Shown here piece after piece: positions 52,694-62,315 of a stretch of DNA of 64,000 nt (within the stretch, counting starts at the first letter, position 1; each line of letters opens with the position of its first letter). The position numbers were made by a program, and so were the translations under genes. Location of the stretch: the NCBI RefSeq assembly GCF_030818955.1, contig NZ_JAUTBF010000001.1, forward strand, positions 930,001 through 994,000, read 5' to 3'. Origin of the DNA: Microbacterium trichothecenolyticum. Its GTDB lineage: Bacteria > Actinomycetota > Actinomycetes > Actinomycetales > Microbacteriaceae. The notes under the pieces are model-generated. The model saw only the letters and a program-made list of their open reading frames with translations, was not told the DNA's origin and searched no databases.

Positions 52694-52750
52694 CGCGCTT
52701 CTCGCGCCGAGGGGCACAGGGGCAGCGCGACGTCCGCTCGGGAGCGGAGG

Positions 52751-53461
52751 TCAGTGCCCCATCCCGAGACCGCCGTCGACCGGGATCACCGCGCCCGAGA
52801 TGTACGCCGCGTCGTCGCCCGCGAGCCAGGTGACGACACCGGCGACCTCGTCGGGCGATGCGAAGCGCCCCGCGGGGATGTTCTTCTTGTACTCCGCCTG
52901 CGTGTCGGCGGGAAGCTCCGCGGTCATGTCTGTCTCGATGAAGCCGGGGGCCACGACGTTCGCCGTGATGCCGCGTCCGCCGAGCTCGCGCGTGAGCGAG
53001 CGGGCGAAGCCCACGAGGGCGCTCTTGGACGCGGCGTAGTTGATCTGGCCCGCGGAGCCGTAGAGCCCGACCACGCTCGAGATCAGGATGACGCGCCCCC
53101 AGCGGGCCTTCAGCATCCCCTTCGAGGCGCGCTTGACGACGCGGAACGCTCCGCCGAGGTTCGTGTTCACGACGCTGTCGAAATCGTCCTCGCTCATGCG
53201 CAGCAGCAGGGTGTCCTTCGTGACACCGGCGTTCGCGACCACCACCGCGATCGGCCCCAGCTCGGCCTCGACCTGCGTGAAGGCGGCGTCGACGGCGGCG
53301 GCGTCCGTCACATCGGCGCGCACCGTGAGCGATCCCTCGGGTCCCTCACCGGAGCGAGCGGTGACCGCGACCTTCCACCCCTCGGCGACGAAGCGCTCGG
53401 CGATGGCGCGACCGATCCCCCGGTTTCCTCCGGTGACGACGACGACGCGGTCCTGGGACAT
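52751..53461 (-). CDS. fabG: 3-oxoacyl-ACP reductase / SDR family protein
   Basis: A 236-residue short-chain dehydrogenase. TGGNRGIGRAIAERF binds NADPH, NAGVTKDTLLLRM is mid-protein, the catalytic Ser/Tyr/Lys lie in LISSVVGLYG and YAASKSAL, and the C-terminus APGFIETDMTAEL...VIPVDGGLGMGH is typical of FabG. It reduces 3-oxoacyl-ACP in fatty-acid elongation. The ATG at 53461 is chosen by homology. It is divergent from the DUF4190 gene. Confidence 0.9.
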   Translation of the reverse strand: MSQDRVVVVTGGNRGIGRAIAERFVAEGWKVAVTARSGEGPEGSLTVRADVTDAAAVDAAFTQVEAELGPIAVVVANAGVTKDTLLLRMSEDDFDSVVNTNLGGAFRVVKRASKGMLKARWGRVILISSVVGLYGSAGQINYAASKSALVGFARSLTRELGGRGITANVVAPGFIETDMTAELPADTQAEYKKNIPAGRFASPDEVAGVVTWLAGDDAAYISGAVIPVDGGLGMGH

Positions 53462-53594
53462 GGTGAGACTCCTGAGCGTGCGGGGACGGAACCGGCCCAG
53501 CCTACCGACGACGCCGTGTCCACCCGTGCAACGGAGTTTGACACGGGCCGAGCGACGCTGGAACGCTGGACACAGCGCGACGAAAGGGACCACC

Positions 53595-54116
53595 GTGAGC
53601 GACGACCGCACGATCGAGCCGAGCCCGTCCGACGGCTCCACCCCGCACGCACCGGGTCCCGAAGCCGCGGCCACCGGCGCCGCACCCGAAGCGCCGGCGT
53701 ACCCCGCACCTCCCGCACCTCCCGCCCCGCCGTCCGACACCGCAGGGGCCCCGGCCCCGGCCTACGGCGCCCCCTCGTACGCTGCTCCCGCGTACGCCGC
53801 ACCGGCCTACGGATCGACTTACGGATCGGCCGACTACGTCGCCTCCGCGCGCACCAACACCCTCGCGATCCTGTCGCTCGTCGCCTCGCTCGTCGGGGTC
53901 TTCGTGCTGCCGTTCATCGGTCAGGTCGCGGGTGTCGTCCTCGGACACGTCTCGCTGTCGCAGCTCAAGGAGCGCGCCGAGAAGGGTCGCGGCCTGGCCA
54001 TCGCCGGGCTGATCGTCGGCTACGCGACCCTGGCCATCGGCGTGCTGCTCATCTTCGCGTTCTTCATCCTCCTCCAGGCCGCCGTGGGCGAGTCGGGCTT
54101 GAGCTACGGCGCCTGA
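53595..54116 (+). CDS. DUF4190 domain membrane protein
   Basis: A 173-residue protein with a Pro/Ala/Tyr-rich, probably disordered N-terminal 85 residues (repeated YAAPAY) followed by two membrane helices of the DUF4190 fold: LAILSLVASLVGVFVLPFIGQVAGVVLGHVSL, cited by its GVVLGHVSL core, and GLAIAGLIVGYATLAIG. The function is unknown; the family is common in actinobacterial membranes. The GTG at 53595 follows AAAGGG. Confidence 0.85.
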   Translation: MSDDRTIEPSPSDGSTPHAPGPEAAATGAAPEAPAYPAPPAPPAPPSDTAGAPAPAYGAPSYAAPAYAAPAYGSTYGSADYVASARTNTLAILSLVASLVGVFVLPFIGQVAGVVLGHVSLSQLKERAEKGRGLAIAGLIVGYATLAIGVLLIFAFFILLQAAVGESGLSYGA

Positions 54117-54206
54117 CCCGGGATCCTCGACAGGGTGCCACGACGTCGAGGAGACCCGCGCGAGCGTCGCCCCGCCCGGCCCCGACGGGCGTACCCTGGT
54201 CTCACC

Positions 54207-54584
54207 GTGAAGACATCGTCCCGTGCCCAGTCCGCGACGTCGCTCCCGAAGGCACCCCGGGACGACGCCGATTCCCGTTTCACCAAATACATGGTGATGA
54301 TGGGGATCCGCATCGCCTGCTTCATCGCGATGGCCGTCGTCACCCCCTACGGCTGGTACACCTTCGTGTTCGCCGCCGGGGCGATCTTCCTCCCGTATCT
54401 GGCCGTCATCGTCGCCAACGTCGGCCAAGATGCTCCGCCCACGACAGCCGTGGCGCCCGAGCGGGCGATCACCGCGCCGGCCGCCGCTTCGCCGACGCCC
54501 GCCGCCGAGGAGCCGCTCGTCATCCGCATCGCCGAGAGCCCGCGCCTCGCGCCGGGCGCGAAAGATCGCGACGCCCGGTCGTGA
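54207..54584 (+). CDS. DUF3099 domain membrane protein
   Basis: A 125-residue actinobacterial protein. DSRFTKYMVMMGIRIACFI and the following TPYGWYTFVFAAGAIFLPYLAVI give two membrane helices; the C-terminus is a Pro/Ala-rich cytoplasmic tail. The function is unknown. The GTG at 54207 lies 9 nt behind TACCCT. Its stop overlaps the start of a small Cys-containing protein gene (GTGA), so they are likely co-translated. Confidence 0.86.
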   Translation: MKTSSRAQSATSLPKAPRDDADSRFTKYMVMMGIRIACFIAMAVVTPYGWYTFVFAAGAIFLPYLAVIVANVGQDAPPTTAVAPERAITAPAAASPTPAAEEPLVIRIAESPRLAPGAKDRDARS

Positions 54585-54787
54585 GCGACGACCGCGCCGA
54601 GTGTTCGAGGGCCGGATGCCACGATGCCGCCGCCTGGGCCATCCGCTGGCGCAACCCCCGGATCCACGCCGCCGACCGACGCAAGACCTGGGTCGCATGC
54701 GACGCGCACGTGGGATACCTGCGGGAGTTCCTGAGGGCCCGGGACTTCCCCGTCGAGGTGGCGACCCTCGAACGCGAAGCCGGCTGA
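54581..54787 (+). CDS. small Cys/His-rich conserved protein
   Basis: A 68-residue protein with a likely metal site: CSRAGCHDAA near the N-terminus and WVACDAHVGYL later, giving a Cx4CH...CxxH-like ligand set. This kind of small protein recurs next to DUF3099 and SURF1 genes in Microbacteriaceae; its function is unknown. The GTG start overlaps the DUF3099 stop. It was found within a longer frame; only this 3' part has sensible composition. Confidence 0.75.
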   Translation: MSDDRAECSRAGCHDAAAWAIRWRNPRIHAADRRKTWVACDAHVGYLREFLRARDFPVEVATLEREAG

Positions 54788-54908
54788 GCACGTGCGCCGC
54801 CGTCGGGCGACGTACCCTGGATGACGTGGCCGCACGACGAGATCGACACCCGCTGCGCCCGGTGAACCTCGCGCGCGCCGAGCCGCGGCGCTTCGGCAGG
54901 AGACTTTC

Positions 54909-55817
54909 ATGACTGCGCGCACGGCCCCTCCCGCGGTGCGATGGGCGATGTACGTCGGCGTCGCCGTGCTGTTCGCGATCGCCTGCGCGTTCCTGTCGAA
55001 CTGGCAGTTCTCTCGTAACGCCGAGCGCAGCGAACAGCTGCAGCTCGTCGCCGACAACTACGACGCGCCGCCGGTCGCCCTCGGCGACCTGCTCGCACCC
55101 GGGGCCGAGCTCACGCCGTCCGATGAATGGCGCCCCGTCCGGCTGCGGGGGCAGTACCTCGCCGATGAACAGCTCCTGGTGCGCAACCGTGCGCACGGCG
55201 GGTCGGCGGCGTATGAGCAGCTCGTGCCGTTCCGTTCCGACGACGGCCGTACACTCCTGATCGATCGCGGCTGGCTCCCGCCCGGCAACAGCCAGTCGCT
55301 GCCCGACGACATCCCCGCGCCCCCGTCGGGCGAGGTGAGCATCGAGGTGCGCCTGCGTCCGGGCGAGGCGGCACCCACGTCGGGTCGCACCGCCGAAGCG
55401 GGCCAGGTGCCCACCATCAACCTGGGCCTGGTGGCCGAGCAGACCGGACCGCTCGAGCCCGGGGCCTACGGGCTGCTCATGTCGGAGGACCCGGCACCCG
55501 CGAACGTGCCGCAGAGCATCGACCCGCCCAGCAATGACCCCGGGCCGTATCTGTCGTACGCGATCCAGTGGATCCTGTTCGCCATCATGGGTTTCGGTTT
55601 CCTCGTGTACGTCATCGTCAACGAGCGCAAGCTCCGCCGAGAGGATGCCGAGCACGAGGACGACGGCGAGCACGACGCCGCACACGGCATCACCGCCCCT
55701 CCCGCGCGACCCGACGAGGGCCGCCGCCGGGTCGATCCCGTCGCCCTGCACCGCGCGCGCAAGCGCCCGAAGGATCGGGACGCCGACGACGAGGACGCGC
55801 TGCTCGACGCGCGGTGA
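54909..55817 (+). CDS. SURF1 family cytochrome oxidase assembly protein
   Basis: A 302-residue protein with an N-terminal membrane helix (WAMYVGVAVLFAIACAFLSNWQ), an extracytoplasmic SURF1 domain (WRPVRLRGQYL, LIDRGWLP), a second helix (YAIQWILFAIMGFGFLVYV) and a charged cytoplasmic tail. SURF1 assists haem insertion into the aa3 cytochrome oxidase. The ATG is preceded by CAGGAG. It is convergent with the PucR regulator gene. Confidence 0.92.
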   Translation: MTARTAPPAVRWAMYVGVAVLFAIACAFLSNWQFSRNAERSEQLQLVADNYDAPPVALGDLLAPGAELTPSDEWRPVRLRGQYLADEQLLVRNRAHGGSAAYEQLVPFRSDDGRTLLIDRGWLPPGNSQSLPDDIPAPPSGEVSIEVRLRPGEAAPTSGRTAEAGQVPTINLGLVAEQTGPLEPGAYGLLMSEDPAPANVPQSIDPPSNDPGPYLSYAIQWILFAIMGFGFLVYVIVNERKLRREDAEHEDDGEHDAAHGITAPPARPDEGRRRVDPVALHRARKRPKDRDADDEDALLDAR

Positions 55818-55866
55818 CACCGCCCGCCTCGGCGTGCGCGTCTCGGTGACAGCATCCTGTCGGCGC

Positions 55867-57465
55867 TCACTCGGCCGCGCGCAGCTGCATCCACAGGCCC
55901 AGACGAGACGGGCCGTGTTCGATCGCGAGGTCGAACTGCTCGGCCGCCCGCCGCACCCGGTACCGCAGGGTGTTGGGATGCACGCCGAGTCTCGCCGCGG
56001 CCGCCCGCACGTCGGCCTGTTCCTCGAACCAGGCCAGAAGCGACGCGCGGTACTCGGTACGCTGCTCCCGGTCGCTGCGCAGCAGAGCCGCCACCCCGCT
56101 CGAACGCAGTCTTTCTTCGCGCGAGAGTTCTTCGCTGACCCGCGCCACGAGCACGCGTTCGCGCACGTCGTCGAGGCGGCAGACGCGCGGCAGCGCCTCG
56201 TCGGCGAGCACCTCTCGCAGGATGTCGTCGACCTCCCGGCGGGCGGCGACGAGATCGTCGACGCCGAGGGCGCCCGCGACGGCCGCACGCGCCTGGTCGC
56301 GAAACCCGCGCGCGAGAGTCGCGATGCCCTGCTGCGCCACGCGGAGGGCGGCGTTCTCGCCACCCTCGGGAAGCAGCACGTAGACCGCCGAGGGCGTCTC
56401 GACGACACCGGCATCGGGACGGAACGTCGCGACGAACCGCGAGAGCGCGTGCGAGAGGTACGGCAGGATCGTCAACCACTCGGCACCCGCACCGAGCGTG
56501 GCGAACGCCACGAGCCCGAGGTGCGCGCCCGGCGCGAGCGCCAGACGCCGGTGGGTCTCGCGCGGTGACCAGCGTCCCTCGAGCGCTCCCCCCACGATCT
56601 CGGCACGCAGATGCAGGCGCACCTCGTCGCTCGTCCGACGGCGCAGCATGTGGATGGCGGCCAGACTCGCGGCCTCGTGCAGGGTCCGTTCCCCGGCCTC
56701 GCTCACGCCCTCGGGCGGATCGACCACCCAGATCGAGCCGAGCGCCCGCGTGCCCGCTCTGACGGCCAACGCCGTTCGTGGCAGCGCATCACCCACCGCC
56801 GGGAATCGCTCGATTCGCGTCGATGCGAAAACGGCCCGGTAGCGCTCGAGATTGTGCGCCACGTCGGGCACCCGCCGGCCGAGGATGCCCTCTTCGCGGA
56901 GCCGGTCCAGTCGCTGGCCCTCGACCGTCGAATACGCCACGACACTGCGGTCGAGGTCCTCGATCGAGACCGCGCCGCCGATGCTCGTGGCAGCAGCCTG
57001 CGCGAGAGCGAACAGCGTGTCGCCGCCTCGTTGGTCGTCTCCGGAGGTCGACGCTCCGAGGGCCGACTCCAGCACCGAGACGACGTGCTCCCACGCGGCG
57101 GCGTCGTCGACCGCCAGCAGCGCGATGCCGTGCTGGGTGGCTCGCGCCGCGAGCGGCTCGGGGTCGCCGCCGCGCAGCTTCACCCCGACCGCCGGGCACC
57201 CCCGAGACGCCGCGTGCGCGAGAAGGGGCTCGAGGTCGTCGTCGACGCTCACAGCGGGCACCAGCAGGATCGCGGCCGCCACCTCGGGCAAGGGGTCGTG
57301 CGGGTCGTGGAGAACGACCCGCACAGCCACGGCACCGTCGACGCTGCGCGGTCGGTCGGGACCGTCGGCTCCCACCCGGTGGAGCAGAGCGGGTCCCACG
57401 CGGCCCAGCAGCGCCGCGAGAGTCTGCGGGCCGGTGTCGGCGTTGAGACGATCAGACAACGGCAT
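55867..57465 (-). CDS. PucR family transcriptional regulator
   Basis: A 532-residue regulator: an N-terminal purine-catabolism/PucR-like domain, a GAF-like middle (SIGGAVSIEDLDRSVVAYST), a GGDEF-related CdaR segment and the C-terminal PucR helix-turn-helix (ADVRAAAARLGVHPNTLRYRVRR, cited by its LGVHPNTLRYR core). Such proteins activate catabolic operons in response to a metabolite. It is divergent from the amino-acid ABC/GNAT/racemase operon, its most likely target. Confidence 0.9.
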   Translation of the reverse strand: MPLSDRLNADTGPQTLAALLGRVGPALLHRVGADGPDRPRSVDGAVAVRVVLHDPHDPLPEVAAAILLVPAVSVDDDLEPLLAHAASRGCPAVGVKLRGGDPEPLAARATQHGIALLAVDDAAAWEHVVSVLESALGASTSGDDQRGGDTLFALAQAAATSIGGAVSIEDLDRSVVAYSTVEGQRLDRLREEGILGRRVPDVAHNLERYRAVFASTRIERFPAVGDALPRTALAVRAGTRALGSIWVVDPPEGVSEAGERTLHEAASLAAIHMLRRRTSDEVRLHLRAEIVGGALEGRWSPRETHRRLALAPGAHLGLVAFATLGAGAEWLTILPYLSHALSRFVATFRPDAGVVETPSAVYVLLPEGGENAALRVAQQGIATLARGFRDQARAAVAGALGVDDLVAARREVDDILREVLADEALPRVCRLDDVRERVLVARVSEELSREERLRSSGVAALLRSDREQRTEYRASLLAWFEEQADVRAAAARLGVHPNTLRYRVRRAAEQFDLAIEHGPSRLGLWMQLRAAE

Positions 57466-57562
57466 CCCGCAATCGTAGTGCGTACGGACAATACTGCGGG
57501 GGATCCCGCTCTCTAGCGTGGATGACGTCCCGCCCCACCCGAAGAACGAGAGCGAGAACCCC

Positions 57563-58459
57563 GTGTCCCTGAATCGCACCACCGCACTGACGACCGTCGT
57601 AGCCGCCGGCGGCGTCCTCCTGCTGAGCCTGTCGGGATGCAGTTCCCCGGCCCCCACGACGACCGCGACCACCAGCGCCGACGCCCCCTTGGCCTCGCTG
57701 GTCCCCGCCGCGTTCAAGGACGGCATCCACGTCGCCAGCGGCATCTACGCGCCCATGGTCATGCGCAGTGACAGCGGGGAGTGGAGCGGCTTCGACTACG
57801 ACCTCGGTCAGGCCCTCTCCGCCGAGCTCGGCGTCCCGTTCACCTTCGAGGTGCAGGACTTCACCAGCATCATCCCGTCACTGCAGTCCAAGAAGCACGA
57901 CATCATCATGTTCGGCATGAACGACACGGCCAAGCGCGAAGAGGTGCTCGACTTCACCGACTACTTCCAGGCGGGACTCGCGATCCTCGTCGAGAAGGGC
58001 AACCCCGCGGGCATCACGTCGATGAGCGACCTGTGCGGAAAGAGCGTCGCTGTCGCCAAGGGAACCACCCAGGCCGAGTTCGTGGCATCCGAATCGGCGA
58101 AGTGCGCGAGCGGCAGCATCACCTCGATCGAACTGCCGACCGAGAACGACGCCATCCTCGCGGTGAAGTCGGGTCAGGCCGTCGCCGACGTCTTCGACGC
58201 CGCGCCCGCCGCCTACACCGCCCAGACCAGCGGTGACGGCAAGGACTTCGAGGTCGTGCACGACCCGGCCAACCCCGCCGGCTACGGCGTCGCCTACACC
58301 GGTATCGGCGTGCTGAAGGAGAACGCCGACCTGACCAAGGCGTTGGAGGCGGCCCTGCAGGCCGTGATGGATGACGGGACCTACGCGGAACTGCTCGCCA
58401 AGTACGACCTGTCCGACTACGGCGTGCCCAGCGCCACCGTCAACGGCGCGACCAAGTGA
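57563..58459 (+). CDS. amino-acid ABC transporter substrate-binding lipoprotein
   Basis: A 298-residue type-II solute-binding protein (family 3) with a signal peptide ending in the lipobox LSGC. It shows GEWSGFDYDLGQALSAELG, ending in the usual YAELLAKYDL. It captures a polar amino acid or related compound. The GTG at 57563 is chosen because the signal peptide begins there and a TAGCGT -10 element sits at 57514-57519, ruling out the earlier start at 57518. It is the first gene of a five-gene operon. Confidence 0.92.
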   Translation: MSLNRTTALTTVVAAGGVLLLSLSGCSSPAPTTTATTSADAPLASLVPAAFKDGIHVASGIYAPMVMRSDSGEWSGFDYDLGQALSAELGVPFTFEVQDFTSIIPSLQSKKHDIIMFGMNDTAKREEVLDFTDYFQAGLAILVEKGNPAGITSMSDLCGKSVAVAKGTTQAEFVASESAKCASGSITSIELPTENDAILAVKSGQAVADVFDAAPAAYTAQTSGDGKDFEVVHDPANPAGYGVAYTGIGVLKENADLTKALEAALQAVMDDGTYAELLAKYDLSDYGVPSATVNGATK

Positions 58460-59547
58460 CCCCCTCGTCGACGACGACGGCGTCCGGCGCCGCGTCCGTC
58501 GACGACGTCGTCGCGACCCCGGTGCGGCATCCGCTGCGCTGGGTCGCGGCGGCGATCGTCGTCCTCATCTTCGGCGCGTTCGCCGCGGCCGTGTGGAACA
58601 ACGACAACATCCAGCACGACGTCATCGAGAAGTACCTGCTGGCCCCGCCCATCCTGGAGGGCGTCGTCACCACCGTCGTCATCACCGCGGTCTCGATGTT
58701 CCTCGCGATCGTCCTGGCGGTGGTTCTCGCCGTCACCCGCCTGTCGACGAACCCGGTGCTGCGCACCTTCTCGTGGCTGTACACCTGGTTCTTCCGCGGC
58801 ACGCCGCTGCTCGTGCAGATCGTGTTCTGGGGATACCTCGGCCTGCTGTTCGAGAACGTGATGATCGGCATCCCCTTCACCGACATCGTGCTCTTCTCCG
58901 CCCCGACGAGCACCGTCATCACCCCGTTCGTCGCCGGTGTCCTTGCGCTGGGGCTCAACGAGGCCGCCTACGCCTCCGAGATCGTGCGGGCAGGTCTCCT
59001 GTCCGTCGACAAGGGCAACCGCGAGGCGGCGCTGTCGCTCGGCATGAGCGAGGCGACCACCCTCCGGCGGATCGTGCTGCCGCAGGCGATGCGCGTGATC
59101 ATCCCGCCGATGGGCAACGAGACCATCTCGATGCTGAAGAACAGCGCCCTGCTCGAACTCATCGCGGTGCAGGAGCTGTACACCCGCGCCACCGACATCT
59201 CGGCGCAGAACCTGCGTCAGGTCGAGCTGCTCGTCGTCGTCGCCGTCTGGTACCTCATCCTCACCTCGGTCCTGTCGATCCCGCAGTACTACCTCGAGCG
59301 CCGGTTCGGCCGCGGGATCGGCCGCACCCTCGCCCCGACGCCCCGGCAGAAGGCGTTCGCGCTCTTCGACCGCATCGTGGCGCGCGCACAGCGCGCACGG
59401 GGGACGGATGCCGATGACGCGGTGCCCCCGACGACGGGGCCGCTCACGGCGGCCGTCCGCTTGTCGCCCCCGTCGCCCGCCGACGCGTCGGCCGGCCAGC
59501 CGGCCGACCAGCCCTCCCCGCGCTCGACGAAGGAGAACACCCCATGA
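58456..59547 (+). CDS. amino-acid ABC transporter permease
   Basis: A 363-residue HisM/GlnP-family permease with five or more helices. The EAA coupling motif is [23 protein letters not shown], cited by its EAAxxLG and LPQA parts; [16 protein letters not shown] is typical of polar amino-acid systems. The C-terminal 45 residues are a disordered Pro/Ala/Ser tail. GTGA overlap with the binding-protein gene and ATGA overlap with the ATPase gene. Confidence 0.92.
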   Translation: MTPSSTTTASGAASVDDVVATPVRHPLRWVAAAIVVLIFGAFAAAVWNNDNIQHDVIEKYLLAPPILEGVVTTVVITAVSMFLAIVLAVVLAVTRLSTNPVLRTFSWLYTWFFRGTPLLVQIVFWGYLGLLFENVMIGIPFTDIVLFSAPTSTVITPFVAGVLALGLNEAAYASEIVRAGLLSVDKGNREAALSLGMSEATTLRRIVLPQAMRVIIPPMGNETISMLKNSALLELIAVQELYTRATDISAQNLRQVELLVVVAVWYLILTSVLSIPQYYLERRFGRGIGRTLAPTPRQKAFALFDRIVARAQRARGTDADDAVPPTTGPLTAAVRLSPPSPADASAGQPADQPSPRSTKENTP

Positions 59548-60314
59548 CCGCCACCGTCCCCCTCGTCGACGCGCGCAACGTCCGCAAGAGCTTCGGCACG
59601 CATCACGTGCTGCGCGGCATCGACCTGCAGGTCGATCGCGGCAGCGTCGCGTGCCTTCTGGGCCCGTCGGGCTCGGGCAAGTCGACGTTCCTGCGCTGCA
59701 TCAATCATCTGGAGTCGATCGACGGCGGGCGCATCCTCGTCGACGGCGACCTCATCGGCTACCGCGAGCACCGCGGCGGTCTGCGGGAGATGCGCCCGCG
59801 CGAGGTCGCCGCGCAGCGGCGCAACATCGGCATGGTCTTCCAGCGCTTCCATCTGTTCGCGCACATGACGGCCCTCGAGAACATCATCGAGGCGCCCCTG
59901 CGCGTCGCCGGAGCACGTCGAGCCGCTGCCGAGGCCGAGGCGCGCGAGCTCCTCGACCGGGTGGGGTTGGCCGATTACGCCGGGCACTATCCCGCGCAGC
60001 TGTCGGGCGGCCAGCAGCAGCGCGTCGCGATCGCGCGCGCACTGGCGATGCATCCGCAGCTGATGCTGTTCGACGAGCCGACCTCGGCACTGGACCCCGA
60101 ACTCGTCGGAGACGTGCTCGCCGTCATGCGCGACCTGGCGAACGAGGGCATGACCATGATCGTCGTCACCCATGAGATCGGCTTCGCGCGAGAGGTCGCC
60201 GACACCGTGGTGTTCATGGACGGCGGAGTCGTGGTCGAGGCGGGTGCGCCCGCCCAGGTCATCGGCGCGCCGCAGCACGAGCGCACGCGCGCCTTCATCG
60301 AGAGCGTGCTGTGA
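59544..60314 (+). CDS. amino-acid ABC transporter ATP-binding protein
   Basis: A 256-residue GlnQ/HisP-type ATPase. Walker [12 protein letters not shown]-loop MVFQRFHLF, signature LSGGQQQR, Walker [13 protein letters not shown] and switch His in VTHEIGFA. It is coupled at both ends by 4-nt overlaps to the permease and the GNAT enzyme genes, so the transported compound and the GNAT/racemase substrate are probably related. Confidence 0.95.
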   Translation: MTATVPLVDARNVRKSFGTHHVLRGIDLQVDRGSVACLLGPSGSGKSTFLRCINHLESIDGGRILVDGDLIGYREHRGGLREMRPREVAAQRRNIGMVFQRFHLFAHMTALENIIEAPLRVAGARRAAAEAEARELLDRVGLADYAGHYPAQLSGGQQQRVAIARALAMHPQLMLFDEPTSALDPELVGDVLAVMRDLANEGMTMIVVTHEIGFAREVADTVVFMDGGVVVEAGAPAQVIGAPQHERTRAFIESVL

Positions 60315-61126
60315 CCGCCCTGGTGTCCACCCCGGGGTCGGTGCCGTCGTCTGCCGCGGCGGCGGAACGCGCCGCCGTGCGGGTACGCCCGGTGACCGAT
60401 GCCGCGGGGGCCCGCGCCGCGATGAATCTCGTCAACGACGTGTGGGGGCCCGACAATCGCATCGCCAGCGTCGGGCTCCTCGTCGCCCTCGCCCACACGG
60501 GCAACCACGTCGCGATCGCCGAAGACGCCGACGGCATCGCGGGAGTCTGCGCCGGCTTCCTCCACGCCGACGATCCGACACGCCTGCACTCGCACGTGGC
60601 CGCCACCCGCCCCGGCACCTCCGGCCGTGGCATCGGATACGCGCTGAAGCTGCAGCAGCGCGACTGGGCACGGGAGCGCGAAGTCAGCGCCATCACCTGG
60701 ACGTTCGACCCGCTGGTACGCCGCAACGCCCACTTCAACCTCACGCGGCTGGGCGCGCAGGGCGTCGCGTACCTGCCCGATCTCTACGGTCCGATGCAGG
60801 ATGCCGTGAACCTCGGCGAACCGAGCGACCGACTCGGAGTGAAGTGGGAGCTGACCGCGGCACCGGCTGCCGTCCCCGCCACCGTCGCCGCCGCACCCGC
60901 CGCCCTCGACGACGTCGACGGCCTGCCCGTCGTGACGCCTCTCCCCCGTCGTGGCGAGCGGGTCGTCCATGTCCCGGCCGACATCGAGGCACTCCGCCTC
61001 GTCGACCCGCGCCGCGCGCACCGGTGGCGCCTCGCCCTACGCGAGGTGCTCACCACGGCACTCGCTCACGGGTGGCGCATAGACGGCTTCCTGCGCAGCG
61101 CCGGTTACATCCTGCGCAAAGACTGA
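60311..61126 (+). CDS. GNAT family N-acyltransferase (COG3375-like)
   Basis: A 271-residue predicted acyltransferase. The CoA-binding turn lies near [17 protein letters not shown] and a conserved segment is [21 protein letters not shown], cited by its FDPL and NAHFNL parts. This GNAT type recurs beside enolase-superfamily N-acylamino-acid racemase genes, where it is thought to N-succinylate or acylate D-amino acids so the racemase can invert them. The GTG start overlaps the ATPase stop. The 43-nt gap to the racemase gene keeps them in one operon. Confidence 0.88.
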   Translation: MTALVSTPGSVPSSAAAAERAAVRVRPVTDAAGARAAMNLVNDVWGPDNRIASVGLLVALAHTGNHVAIAEDADGIAGVCAGFLHADDPTRLHSHVAATRPGTSGRGIGYALKLQQRDWAREREVSAITWTFDPLVRRNAHFNLTRLGAQGVAYLPDLYGPMQDAVNLGEPSDRLGVKWELTAAPAAVPATVAAAPAALDDVDGLPVVTPLPRRGERVVHVPADIEALRLVDPRRAHRWRLALREVLTTALAHGWRIDGFLRSAGYILRKD

Positions 61127-61169
61127 CCGCGCGAGCGCGCCCCATCGACCACCTCCCGAGGACAACTCC

Positions 61170-62303
61170 ATGCACCTTCTCTCTCTCGACCTGCTCACCC
61201 TGCGCCTGCCGCTGGTGAGTCCCTTCCGCACGTCCTTCGGCGTGCAGACCGAACGCACTCCCCTGCTCGTCCGCGTCGAAGCCGCTGTCGGCGACCGCAC
61301 CGTCGTCGGGTGGGGCGAATGCGTTGCGCTGCCCCGACCGGTCTACTCGTCCGAGTTCCTCGAGGGCGCCCGCCATGTCATCGCCACGGAACTCGCCCCG
61401 GCCATCGTGACCGCGCAGACCGAAGGGCACGAGGTCACCGCCGAGAACGTCGCGGGGCTCTTCGAGCACGTCCGCGGCAACCGCATGGCCAAGGCCGCGG
61501 TCGAGATGGCGGTGATCGACGCCCAGCTCCGCGCGAGCGGCCGCTCGTTCGCGTCATGGCTGGGAGTGGATGCCGTGCGCGTGCCGTCGGGGGTGAGTGT
61601 CGGCATCCACGAGTCGATCCCCGCGCTGCTCGACGCGGTCGGCGGGTACCTCGACCAGGGGTATCGCCGCGTGAAGCTGAAGATCGAGCCGGGGTGGGAC
61701 GTCGAGCCCGTCCGCGCCGTCCGCGAACGCTTCGGCGACATTCCGCTCCAGGTCGACGCCAACACCGCCTACCGATTGGGCGACGCCGCGCATCTGCGCC
61801 GGCTCGACCCCTTCGAGCTGCTCCTCATCGAGCAGCCGCTCGGCGATGAGGATCTGCGCCAGCACGCCGTGCTGGCCCGCGAACTGCGCACCCCTGTGTG
61901 CCTGGACGAGTCGATCGTGTCGGCCGAGTCGGCGGCGGATGCCATCGCGCTCGGCGCCACCTCGGTCGTCAACGTCAAACCCGGCCGCGTCGGCGGTTAC
62001 GTCGAGGCACGCCGCGTGCACGATGTGGCCCGTGCGCACGGGATTCCCGTCTGGTGCGGCGGCATGCTCGAGACGGGCATCGGGAGAGCGGCCAACGCCG
62101 CCCTGGCGGGCCTGCCCGGCTTCACGCTCACGGGCGACATCTCGGCATCCGACCGCTTCTACCGCGAAGACATCACCGAGCCGATCACTCTCGACGAGGA
62201 CGGGTACATCGCGATCCCGACCGCTCCCGGCTTCGGCGTGGAGCCCGACGAGGATCGCATTCGAGCCTTCACCGAACACCGGAAGCGGGTGGCGTTGGGC
62301 TGA
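61170..62303 (+). CDS. N-acylamino-acid racemase / o-succinylbenzoate synthase family enzyme
   Basis: A 377-residue enolase-superfamily enzyme. The catalytic Lys pair region is RRVKLKIEPG, metal ligands lie in QVDANTAY, LIEQPL and CLDESIV, and the second catalytic Lys is in VVNVKPGRVGG. OSBS (menaquinone) and NSAR activities coexist in this family. The operon with an amino-acid importer and a GNAT acyltransferase favours the racemase role; no other men genes are near. It is followed closely by the convergent ABC-F gene. Confidence 0.9.
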   Translation: MHLLSLDLLTLRLPLVSPFRTSFGVQTERTPLLVRVEAAVGDRTVVGWGECVALPRPVYSSEFLEGARHVIATELAPAIVTAQTEGHEVTAENVAGLFEHVRGNRMAKAAVEMAVIDAQLRASGRSFASWLGVDAVRVPSGVSVGIHESIPALLDAVGGYLDQGYRRVKLKIEPGWDVEPVRAVRERFGDIPLQVDANTAYRLGDAAHLRRLDPFELLLIEQPLGDEDLRQHAVLARELRTPVCLDESIVSAESAADAIALGATSVVNVKPGRVGGYVEARRVHDVARAHGIPVWCGGMLETGIGRAANAALAGLPGFTLTGDISASDRFYREDITEPITLDEDGYIAIPTAPGFGVEPDEDRIRAFTEHRKRVALG

Positions 62304-62315
62304 GGTCGCCGGCCC

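Noticed and set aside
61170..62303. Annotating the enolase-superfamily gene as menC of menaquinone synthesis
   Set aside because: No other men genes are nearby and the operon holds an amino-acid importer and a GNAT; the racemase role fits better, though OSBS activity is not excluded.
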